A stretch of 42,328 nt of DNA from an uncultured Pseudomonadota bacterium (GTDB taxonomy: Bacteria; Pseudomonadota; Alphaproteobacteria; UBA3830), in contig CADBNZ010000016.1 in assembly GCA_902796155.1 (NCBI GenBank), positions 1 to 42,328 on the forward strand, in the 5' to 3' direction. A program made the translations under genes and the position numbers. Below are positions 35,499 to 42,328 of this stretch, in pieces. The number at the start of each line of letters is the position of its first letter. The first letter of the stretch is position 1. The notes beneath the pieces are model-generated. The model was given only the letters and a program-made list of their open reading frames with translations, was not told the origin of the DNA and searched no databases.

Positions 35499-36473
35499 AT
35501 GATGTTACCAGTATTATTTGTTGTTGTTCCTTCTTATAATGAACAGTCTGTATTACCTATAGTGAGCAATCTTCTATTAACCAAGTTATTAGATCTGAAA
35601 AAGCGAAGTATAATTAGTTCTAAGAGTCGTATTCTTTTTATAGATGATGGTTCAACAGATAATACTTGGAAGATTATAAAAGAACTATCGAGAACTAATG
35701 AGCATTTTATTGGCATAAGTCTAAGTCGTAATCGCGGCCATCAGAGTGCGCTTTTGGCTGGTCTTATGGAGGCTTTAGATAAAGGATGTGACATTACAAT
35801 TTCAATTGATTGTGATGGACAGGATGATATTAATGCCTTTGATGAAATGATAGAAAAGTATAAGTCAGGTTGTGATGTAGTGTATGGGGTAAGAAATGAT
35901 AGAAGTACAGATAATTTTTTAAAAAAATTTACTGCTGAGTGTTTTTACAGATTATTAGGATTTCTTGGAGCAAAAATAATTTTTAATCATGCGGATTATA
36001 GATTATTAAGTTCAAGATTTTTAGAAGAATTTGCGAATTACAAAGAAGTAAATTTGTTTTTAAGAGGATTGATTCCGCTTGTTGGATTTAAAAGTGCAAC
36101 AGTTTTTTATAAAAGAAAAAAAAGGATAGCAGGTGAAGGGCATTATACATTATCAAAAATGTTAACTTTAGCTATTGATGGAATAACAAGTTTATCTTCT
36201 AGGCCATTAAAATTAGTAACAACTGTTGGTTTGTTTGCTTCTTTTGTTGGTTTTTTCGGAATGATATTTGGATTAATCTATAATTCTTTTGAGGGAGGAA
36301 TTGTCTCATTAGTTAGTTTTTTCTTTGGTGTTCAATTGGTTTGCGTTGGAGTATTAGGAGAGTATATAGGAAAAATTTATATGGAGGTAAAACAACGTCC
36401 ACGCTATATAATTAGTGAAAGAACAGAAAATATTGCATCTAAAATCACTCAGAGAAAGACGAAAAGAAGATAA
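35499..36473 (+). CDS. GtrB/DPM1-like family 2 glycosyltransferase (polyprenyl-phosphate sugar synthase)
   Basis: The 324-residue enzyme has a GT2 N-terminal domain: VVPSYNE (9-15), FIDDGSTDNT (48-56), LSRNRGHQSALLAGL (75-89) and SIDCDGQDD (102-110). It has two C-terminal membrane spans (LKLVTTVGLFASFVGFFGM and GGIVSLVSFFFGVQLVCVGV) and a tail LGEYIGKIYMEVKQRPRY, as in GtrB and YkcC. These enzymes transfer a sugar from a nucleotide donor to undecaprenyl phosphate in the inner membrane. The ATG (35499) has AAGGA eight bases upstream; ATGATG gives a second choice. It lies downstream of two GT-C-like genes and probably supplies them. The sugar is not predictable. Confidence 0.85.
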   Translation: MMLPVLFVVVPSYNEQSVLPIVSNLLLTKLLDLKKRSIISSKSRILFIDDGSTDNTWKIIKELSRTNEHFIGISLSRNRGHQSALLAGLMEALDKGCDITISIDCDGQDDINAFDEMIEKYKSGCDVVYGVRNDRSTDNFLKKFTAECFYRLLGFLGAKIIFNHADYRLLSSRFLEEFANYKEVNLFLRGLIPLVGFKSATVFYKRKKRIAGEGHYTLSKMLTLAIDGITSLSSRPLKLVTTVGLFASFVGFFGMIFGLIYNSFEGGIVSLVSFFFGVQLVCVGVLGEYIGKIYMEVKQRPRYIISERTENIASKITQRKTKRR

Positions 36474-36503
36474 TTGTTAGAGTTTTACGTGAAAAAATCA
36501 TTA

Positions 36504-37265
36504 TCAAATAGTAACCTGCAGGCCATCATATGCCGGAAAAATGTTTTGTGGAAGATTCGCACGCAGTGAATCGTGATCCAAATCTACACTCATATGTGTA
36601 AGATATGTTTGCCTTGGCTTTAATTCACACACCCACTGTAATACTGTATCCAAATTTGCATGAGTCGGTTTCTTGTCTCGACTTAAACAGCCTACAATCC
36701 AAGTATCGAGCCCTCGCAATTTTTCAAAAGTATCTTTTTCGAATGAAACAACATCGGTAGTATATGCAAAGTCACCTATTCGAAGTCCCGTACTTTTCAA
36801 ATAACCGTGATTTTGCTCAAAACAAATGCCGGAAATATCGCCAATAACAAATTCATCTTCCACAACATTCGCTTCGACATAAGGTTTATAAAGATCTCGG
36901 CCGGAATCCTCAAATACATAATAGAACATTTTTTGAATACTGCGCATTACGTAATCTTTTGCGTATATCTGCAGAGATTTTCCCGTTCCAAAGTATACGG
37001 GGCGCAGTTCGTTTATGCCGTTTGTGTGATCGTAATGTTCATGAGTAACAAAAACGCCGTCAACTTGCGACGACCCAAAGCGCAGCAACTGCTGGCGCAA
37101 ATCGGGGGACATATCGACCAGTAATTTCGTTTTTTCGGTTTCTATCATGATGGACGAACGAGTGCGGCGGTTTTTCGGATTATTTGGATCGCATTGTCCC
37201 CAGCCGTATTTCAGCAAAGGAACTCCGCCCGATGCTCCACATCCTAAGATAGTAACCTTCAGCAT
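36504..37265 (-). CDS. Metallo-beta-lactamase-fold hydrolase, PhnP-like
   Basis: The 253-residue protein has the metallo-beta-lactamase fold with the metal motif THEHYDH (74-80) and downstream ligands in FEQNHGY, YTTDVVSF and LTHMSVD. The start (LKVTILGCGASGGVP) and the CDPNNPKNRRTRSSIMIE segment resemble PhnP-type phosphodiesterases, which act on cyclic phosphates. The substrate here is not known, since no phosphonate genes are nearby. It is seven bases downstream of tyrS on the same strand, so they form one transcript. Bases 36474-36503 hold no clear terminator. Confidence 0.82.
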   Translation of the reverse strand: MLKVTILGCGASGGVPLLKYGWGQCDPNNPKNRRTRSSIMIETEKTKLLVDMSPDLRQQLLRFGSSQVDGVFVTHEHYDHTNGINELRPVYFGTGKSLQIYAKDYVMRSIQKMFYYVFEDSGRDLYKPYVEANVVEDEFVIGDISGICFEQNHGYLKSTGLRIGDFAYTTDVVSFEKDTFEKLRGLDTWIVGCLSRDKKPTHANLDTVLQWVCELKPRQTYLTHMSVDLDHDSLRANLPQNIFPAYDGLQVTI

Positions 37266-37272
37266 TTATTTC

Positions 37273-38526
37273 TCATTCAGTTTTTAAAACGACCAATATG
37301 TGTTTCTTTTTTCCGCAAGAGAATTTTAATAAACCATCTTTGAAATTTTCTTTTTGGAATTTGTAATCTTCGCGAATGGCTTTGTCATCGGCATAGACTC
37401 CTCCTCCGCGAATAAGTCGTTTCGCGTCGCCGCGACTTTCGCATAATCCACTTTCCACCAATACATCAATTGCGGATTTTGATAAATCGCTTAACTCATA
37501 TTTCGGAATAGATGACATAGCACCTAAATCTGCAGAATCTTTTGCGAACATTCCTGACGCAGATTTGTGAATTTCATCGAGAGAGTCCTTACCATGTACA
37601 AGGGAAGTAATTTCATCAGCCAATCGCTTTTTCAACTCATTAATTTCTTGCCCTTGCACGCTTTCCATTTTTTTTATCTCATCAATTTCGATGTCAGTGA
37701 AAAGGTACATGAGTTTTATGACATCGGCGTCATTTACATTACGCCAATACTGCCAAAAATCATATGCAGACAGCAGCTCGCGATCAAGCCAAACCGCTCC
37801 GCTGGCCGTTTTTCCCATTTTCTTGCCGTCGCTGGTAGTAAGAAGTGGATTTGTGAATCCGAAAACTTCCTTTCCGAGCTTCTTTTTTATTAACTCAACG
37901 CCACAACAGATATTTCCCCACTGATCTTGACCGCCGAATTGAATGCAACAGCCTTTTTCTGTGTATAATTTCAGGAAATCATAAGCCTGCAGTATCATAT
38001 AATTGAACTCAAGGAAACTCAGAGAGCTATTCGACTCCAATTTCGTTTTTACTGAATCAAAACCTATCATGCGATTTATTGAAAAATATTTTCCAATATC
38101 ACGAAGAAAAGGAATATATTCAATTTTGTCCAGCCAATCTGCGTTGTTGACCATAATTGCGTCCGAAGCACCATCTCCGAACTGCAAAAACGGCAGAAGA
38201 CACTTCTTTATGCCCACTAAATTAGCGGCAATTTCTTCATTGCTTAAAATCGGCCGAGTAGTATTTCTGAAAGACGGATCTCCGATTTTTGTTGTACCTC
38301 CGCCAACTAATATTATCGGACGATGACCGTGTTTTTGAAACAAACGCATCATAGCAATAGGAATAAAATGGCCGACATGTAAACTTTTCGCGGTTATATC
38401 AAATCCTATATAGCCTGATCGGCCGGGAGTCGCGAGATAATCATCCATAGCCTCAAGATTGGTCGACTGATAAAAAAAACCTCGTGCCGCCGCTTCATTC
38501 AAAAAAGATGATTTATATTTCGCCAT
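37273..38526 (-). CDS. tyrS: Tyrosyl-tRNA synthetase
   Basis: TyrRS charges tRNA-Tyr. The 417-residue product has the HIGH-type motif HVGH (50-53) and QFGGQDQWGNI, diagnostic of TyrRS. The KMSKS-type DGKKMGKTASG follows near residue 235. A C-terminal S4 RNA-binding domain (about 350-410) includes ESRGDAKRLIRGGGVYAD. GAGGGA lies upstream of the ATG. The gene is complete and intact. The metallo-hydrolase follows seven bases after its stop. Confidence 0.97.
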   Translation of the reverse strand: MAKYKSSFLNEAAARGFFYQSTNLEAMDDYLATPGRSGYIGFDITAKSLHVGHFIPIAMMRLFQKHGHRPIILVGGGTTKIGDPSFRNTTRPILSNEEIAANLVGIKKCLLPFLQFGDGASDAIMVNNADWLDKIEYIPFLRDIGKYFSINRMIGFDSVKTKLESNSSLSFLEFNYMILQAYDFLKLYTEKGCCIQFGGQDQWGNICCGVELIKKKLGKEVFGFTNPLLTTSDGKKMGKTASGAVWLDRELLSAYDFWQYWRNVNDADVIKLMYLFTDIEIDEIKKMESVQGQEINELKKRLADEITSLVHGKDSLDEIHKSASGMFAKDSADLGAMSSIPKYELSDLSKSAIDVLVESGLCESRGDAKRLIRGGGVYADDKAIREDYKFQKENFKDGLLKFSCGKKKHILVVLKTE

Positions 38527-38608
38527 AGCATTCCCTCGCTACAATACACTTACCACTAAGAAAACATATTAAAAAAAATATCGAGCATTTTCTATTTTAC
38601 TCTTATTT

Positions 38609-39265
38609 TTATGCATTAATAACTTTCTTTGCATACCTGCTTTGCAAATATTCAGTAACACAATCTTTTATGGTGTCCAAATGCTCAGCGAAAGAATGAT
38701 TGCAATTCGGAATTACGCGATAATCTATGGAAATTCCTCTTTGTGAGTTGAGTTTTTCCACCAATTTATCGACATTTTCCGTTGGGCAGATTTGGTCATC
38801 CTGGCCGTTTATTATCATTCCCGAAACAGGACACGGCGCAAGAAACGAAAAATCATATTGGTTCGCCGGAGGGCATACCGACACGAAACCTGCAATTTCT
38901 GGACGGCGCATAAGTAGCTGCATTCCAATTAACGCACCAAAAGAAAAACCGGCGACCCATAACTGCCTTTGTCCATGATTTATGGACTGAATCCAATCTA
39001 AAACAGCTGCAGTATCGGTTAATTCGCCTTCGCCTTTATCATATTCGCCTTCGGATTTTCCAACGCCTCTGAAATTAAACCGAATCGCGGAAAAACCATT
39101 TTCGATAAACGCCTTATAAAGAGTCAGGGTAACGCGATTGTTCATCGTTCCGCCTTGAAGTGGATTTGGATGTAACACGATAACCAGTGGAGCCATAGGA
39201 TTTTTGCTGTGGTGATATCTGGCTTCGATTCTTCCTGCGTTTCCTGTTAATACTATCTCTGGCAT
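38609..39265 (-). CDS. Alpha/beta hydrolase family protein
   Basis: The 218-residue protein has the alpha/beta hydrolase core. LHPNPLQGGTMNN forms the oxyanion region, FNFRGVGKSEG is the strand-turn motif, and GFSFGA (106-111) carries the nucleophile Ser108. NGQDD (153-157) holds the acidic residue, and His190 sits in NCNHSF. This set of motifs is common in small alphaproteobacterial hydrolases of the KANL3/Tex30-like kind. The substrate is unknown. An AGGAGG site lies just before the ATG. It is 82 bases upstream of tyrS. Confidence 0.85.
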   Translation of the reverse strand: MPEIVLTGNAGRIEARYHHSKNPMAPLVIVLHPNPLQGGTMNNRVTLTLYKAFIENGFSAIRFNFRGVGKSEGEYDKGEGELTDTAAVLDWIQSINHGQRQLWVAGFSFGALIGMQLLMRRPEIAGFVSVCPPANQYDFSFLAPCPVSGMIINGQDDQICPTENVDKLVEKLNSQRGISIDYRVIPNCNHSFAEHLDTIKDCVTEYLQSRYAKKVINA

Positions 39266-39596
39266 TTTTAAACCTCCTGTTAATGCTGTTGTTGGTGTTG
39301 GTACATAATTAAAAATAAAAAAATTCTGCTCGAAACAAAAATTAGTTAAAAACCGTGATTAATATACAATTTAATACAATAAAATCAATGAAAACTAATG
39401 TTTTTTTGCTTACACCATATAAAATAGTGCCGAAATATCGAACAACAATGGATTTTTTCAAAAATTCTTCTAAAAAAAACTTAAGTAATTGGGAGAATAT
39501 AAGTATATTCTCAAGCTATAAGTTGCAAAGTTTGTTTTCTTGCGGCTAATTTTACCCAAATTCATGATTAACCTATTATATATTCATTAAAAATAC
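39266..39596. other. Gene-free AT-rich stretch
   Basis: This gap between the alpha/beta hydrolase start and the terminator of the usher-like gene is very AT-rich. A 64-codon ORF on the plus strand (39355-39549) has no ribosome site of note, no recognisable motif, and composition like the rest of the spacer. I see no RNA gene here. The first few bases next to 39265 probably hold the promoter of the hydrolase. Confidence 0.5.
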
Positions 39597-39630
39597 CATA
39601 AAAAAACACCCGAGATGGAGAGTCTCGGGC
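39597..39630 (-). terminator. Rho-independent terminator of the usher-like gene
   Basis: Read on the minus strand, CCCGAGA pairs with TCTCGGG (39623-39629 with 39609-39615) over a seven-base loop. It is followed by GTGTTTTTT. It lies 28 bases after the stop of the 39658 gene. Confidence 0.9.
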
Positions 39631-39657
39631 GTTTCGTTCTGAGCTACAAATTGTTCT

Positions 39658-41541
39658 CTACTTCGTTTCCTTCTTATTCGCTTCATAGGCGGTTCTGAGA
39701 ACATTAACGTTGCTCTTTCGATATGACTTAAAGCCGTCTTGAGAAATACTGGTTCCGAAGAATGCCCTCTGCTGGTTATTGTGCAATTTTTTACCAATAG
39801 AGCTATTCGGATAGATATTCTTAATGCTCTCTTCAAGTTTGATATTGTAATAATTACCATCATACTTGACAGATGCAGTTGGATTTCTGTAGCCAGGTTT
39901 GAAGTATTCCTCAACTTTTACTTCAAGTCCCTTTACTTCTGATGGGTTATACTGCAAGCTTGCGTAGCTTCTCAACCTATCTTCATCATGATGAGTATAT
40001 GTTCCCTGTGCTTTGAAATCGCCAAGAGGAATCGTTAAAGCAACGGTAAGTCTTCTGTCAGGAGATTGCTGATTTACGCCTTTCGTTGGATCATCGTAAG
40101 TCAAACCTGCTGATGTAGTAAATGTAACATCATCGAAAACTTTCGTCGCTAAGCTTAATGTATACTCACGCAACCTGCTGGATTTCGACCATGCTCCGTT
40201 GAATGTAAAAGCAGGAATAATTCCGAATACAGGTTTCGAGTAAACGCGCGCAATAATTTGGCGAGAAGACTCTTGTGAAACGGTATTAGTGAACTTTTCC
40301 TTCAGATTTTCATCAGTAAAGTACTTTTTCATAAGCTCATTGTAGTCCTCTCCAAGCTCTTTTGAGCGACGCAAGTCTCCAAATCCTTTTTCTTTCACGC
40401 CAAGGAAAGTTTCAAATACCAAGCCGTACTCATTCGCTGGTGTCATATAATAGATACCGGCAGCAAGAGCGTTACCCAATGATCTGTCATCACTGAACGA
40501 CACATGCGGAGAAATCTTACCGTATTGTGTGCCGTATATTGCGGTTAAATCTGCAATATAAGAGCTCTTGTACACTTGTAAACCTGCTCCTGCGGTAATT
40601 TTATCAGTTAAACCTTTACGATAGTTGCCACTGAATCGAGGATCATGTGCATAACGAACTCTACAAGGATCATCGACATTGTATTTGCTTGCGTAAATGA
40701 CTGACAAGTCGAAATCATCTTCGTTTGCTTTCAACATACCGTATCCGCCGAAGTAATCCACGGTCAGAAGCTCTGTTCTATTAAGCTGATCACTCAATTT
40801 TACAGTGACTCCCGGGAGTTTCGCTTCTTCAGGCAAGTCATCTAGATAATAGGTACCAGGAGCAAGAACCCTTATCGCCAAGATATCATCGCCCAATTTG
40901 CACTCCACTTTTGTTGGACGAGTTATAACGATAGGACTGGACGCATTTATCACTGAACCATTTCCGCTTTGACGGAATATGCTTATACCGGCACCCGTAA
41001 TAGCTTGCTGACTTCCAATTTTGTTTTTCGTTGTGGTGTCACCGAGAACAACGCGGAAATTATGGGTATCATCTTTAAACATAAGCCTTGTGTATTCTCT
41101 GTGGAAATAAGCTTTGTTGACGTTTTTATCCATAGCTTTATCATAAATTGTTTTCACATCACTAATTTCATCATGGAAATCTTTTAATTTATCAGAAGGA
41201 ACGGTTTTTGATAGAAATCTCTCGCTCTTAAAAACGAACATATTAGAGAATTGACGACCATAATATAAGCCGGTATCTAATGTGAAAGCACCCAATGACA
41301 CAACTGGGTTTAATCCTACAGCTGATGAATTTTTCGGACCAAACGCATACTCATTGCTTCTTTCATGAGATGCTTTAAGGTTCAAGAAACCGTCGGCTTC
41401 ATCCGGCCAAGAAATTAAACTACCATCATTTTGATCGGTTTCAGTTTCCAAACTTGAAACTGCAGTTTCCGCTTCCACGAAAGAGTTCATATCAAACAAA
41501 GATAATGCAATCGAACAACATAAAAGCTTCTTGTACAACAT
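39658..41541 (-). CDS. Usher-like outer-membrane beta-barrel protein
   Basis: The 627-residue product has a signal peptide (LLCCSIALSLFDMNSFVEA) and then many amphipathic beta strands. Around residues 205-285 it has RPTKVECKLGDDI, VLAPGTYYLDDLPEE and DYFGGYGMLKANEDDFD. These resemble the plug and middle region of fimbrial ushers, where a small Ig-like domain interrupts the barrel (pattern: rVlv.g..v....l.pG.y.l.dlp). No chaperone or pilin gene is next to it, and the N-terminal usher domain is not evident. It is thus a barrel of usher ancestry, perhaps with a new role. AGGAG precedes the ATG. It is divergent from 41737, and 195 bases separate the two. Confidence 0.55.
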   Translation of the reverse strand: MLYKKLLCCSIALSLFDMNSFVEAETAVSSLETETDQNDGSLISWPDEADGFLNLKASHERSNEYAFGPKNSSAVGLNPVVSLGAFTLDTGLYYGRQFSNMFVFKSERFLSKTVPSDKLKDFHDEISDVKTIYDKAMDKNVNKAYFHREYTRLMFKDDTHNFRVVLGDTTTKNKIGSQQAITGAGISIFRQSGNGSVINASSPIVITRPTKVECKLGDDILAIRVLAPGTYYLDDLPEEAKLPGVTVKLSDQLNRTELLTVDYFGGYGMLKANEDDFDLSVIYASKYNVDDPCRVRYAHDPRFSGNYRKGLTDKITAGAGLQVYKSSYIADLTAIYGTQYGKISPHVSFSDDRSLGNALAAGIYYMTPANEYGLVFETFLGVKEKGFGDLRRSKELGEDYNELMKKYFTDENLKEKFTNTVSQESSRQIIARVYSKPVFGIIPAFTFNGAWSKSSRLREYTLSLATKVFDDVTFTTSAGLTYDDPTKGVNQQSPDRRLTVALTIPLGDFKAQGTYTHHDEDRLRSYASLQYNPSEVKGLEVKVEEYFKPGYRNPTASVKYDGNYYNIKLEESIKNIYPNSSIGKKLHNNQQRAFFGTSISQDGFKSYRKSNVNVLRTAYEANKKETK

Positions 41542-41736
41542 AGACTACTCTCCTAATACAAAAAACATATTGTATATTTATAGTATTTTGAAAAATTTGT
41601 CCAGCAAAAATGGGAAAAACCAATAATGTTTCGCTCTATGTGTAGCAGAAATATCGCAATTTAATTAAAATCTTCACTTTCAATTAAGATTTTTTTACTA
41701 ACCTACTAATATTAATCGAGTAAGGAGAAAAAAAAT

Positions 41737-42201
41737 ATGAGTAAAAAATTGTTTACTATGTTAATTGCGTGTGGTTTGTTCTCATTCTCGCCGAATCTCT
41801 ATTCATCATATGACGATGATTTTGAAGGCAAAAATGCTGAAGTGGGAGATTTATTTCAAAATGATAGTGACGAAAGTTCTGTACGAAGTGAATCAATAGG
41901 GAGTGAAGCAGAAGAAGATTCATCATCTACTGAAACCAAGAAGAAAAAACATGGGAAGAAAGATCATCATAAAAAACATTCTAAAGCAAGACATAAATCT
42001 AAAATAAAGAAGTCAAAAGATTCCATAAATAATGCAGAGGAAGAAGACGAGAGCAGAAATGACGGCGACCGTAAAGAATTCAAGAAAAAAGATCATAAAA
42101 ATCATCACCATAAGCATCATAGGAAGGGAAAAAGGAACGGCAAACATGCCAAAAAGACCTTAACAGAGAGTGAAACTGCGGATATTTCTGTATCCGAATA
42201 A
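41737..42201 (+). CDS. Exported Lys/His-rich acidic-basic low-complexity protein
   Basis: The 154-residue product has a signal peptide (LFTMLIACGLFSFSPNLYSS), an acidic Ser/Glu part (about residues 30-65), then alternating blocks of Lys and His such as HHKKHSKARHKSKIKK and NHHHKHHRKGKRNGK. An acidic tail follows. Lys/His clusters can bind metal ions or nucleic acid or polyanionic surfaces, but nothing here identifies the partner. AAGGAG precedes the ATG. It is divergent from the usher-like gene, so shared control is possible. A terminator follows 12 bases after the stop. No family was recognised. Confidence 0.65.
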   Translation: MSKKLFTMLIACGLFSFSPNLYSSYDDDFEGKNAEVGDLFQNDSDESSVRSESIGSEAEEDSSSTETKKKKHGKKDHHKKHSKARHKSKIKKSKDSINNAEEEDESRNDGDRKEFKKKDHKNHHHKHHRKGKRNGKHAKKTLTESETADISVSE

Positions 42202-42213
42202 ATTTGAATAGAT

Positions 42214-42250
42214 ACCTTACTATCAGCGATGGTAGTAAGGTCTTTTATTG
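42214..42250 (+). terminator. Rho-independent terminator of the Lys/His-rich gene
   Basis: ACCTTACTA (42214-42222) pairs with TAGTAAGGT (42233-42241) over a ten-base loop, followed by CTTTTATT. Confidence 0.82.
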
Positions 42251-42252
42251 TA

Positions 42253-42281
42253 TTTAGAAAACCACCGGATAGTCCGGTGGT
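42253..42281 (-). terminator. Terminator for a minus-strand gene beyond the window end
   Basis: A perfect 9-bp stem, ACCACCGGA (42261-42269) with TCCGGTGGT (42273-42281), has a three-base loop. On the minus strand it is followed by TTTCTAAATA, while on the plus strand no T run follows. It therefore probably ends a gene that enters from the right, whose stop may be the TAG at 42298-42300. Confidence 0.6.
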
Positions 42282-42328
42282 TCAGAAAAGCTTATAGCTA
42301 TGCGCAATAGAACACCTCTGCTATAAGA

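Noticed and set aside
39355-39549. 64-codon plus-strand ORF in the gap
   Set aside because: No ribosome site of note, no motif, composition like the spacer.
42298-42328. Partial minus-strand CDS at the right edge
   Set aside because: Only about nine codons are visible, so it is not listed as a gene; the terminator beside it is listed instead.

Overview
The window looks like a chromosome segment of an AT-rich alphaproteobacterium, probably one living with or inside a host cell. The alphaproteobacterial signal comes from a cpaABCDEF-tadBC gene order, a DUF1476 (F1-ATPase inhibitor zeta) homologue and the overall gene style. The host-associated signal comes from low GC, IS remnants, many fresh pseudogenes and several exported repeat-rich or HExxH proteins. 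An assignment to Holosporales-like symbionts is only an inference; no rRNA or other marker decides it.

Layout. 1-4642: an IS30-like transposase tail, ssb, gyrA and an orphan UgpC-type ABC ATPase. 4643-5856: a dead IS5-family (DDE_Tnp_4 type) element. 5857-9288: a very large exported HExxH protein with helical repeats, broken by an in-frame TAG. 9345-11237: a second IS5 fragment and a multiply broken GT-C-like membrane gene. 11522-11611: tRNA-Ser(CGA) on the minus strand. 11775-20534: a complete set of Tad pilus machinery genes on the minus strand (cpaA, B, C, D, E, F, tadB, tadC), with cpaF split at an 8-A tract and no Flp pilin nearby. 20711-21785: DUF1476 and a crotonase, overlapping. 21843-24181: a frameshifted vgrG with two families of short tandem peptide repeats. 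24278-26405: a BON-domain lipoprotein and comM. 26551-28072: a second exported HExxH protein, frameshifted just after its signal peptide. 28173-32161: trpS, an HU gene, a small outer-membrane barrel and recJ. 32198-36473: two GT-C-like paralogues and a GtrB/DPM1-like glycosyltransferase, with a duplicated recJ tail between the paralogues. 36504-39265 (minus): a metallo-beta-lactamase-fold hydrolase, tyrS and an alpha/beta hydrolase. 39658-42201: a usher-like barrel divergent from a Lys/His-rich exported protein.

How it fits together. Housekeeping genes (ssb, gyrA, comM, trpS, HU, recJ, tyrS) are intact. The accessory genes mostly face the envelope or the host: Tad pilus, VgrG spike, two secreted metalloprotease-like proteins, lipid-linked sugar transfer (GtrB plus GT-C) and outer-membrane barrels. 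The most striking pattern is that every frameshifted gene is in this second class, and four of the five single-base shifts lie in A or T runs of 6 to 8 bases. This could be phase variation or transcriptional slippage, ongoing decay, or homopolymer sequencing error. Sequence alone cannot separate these.
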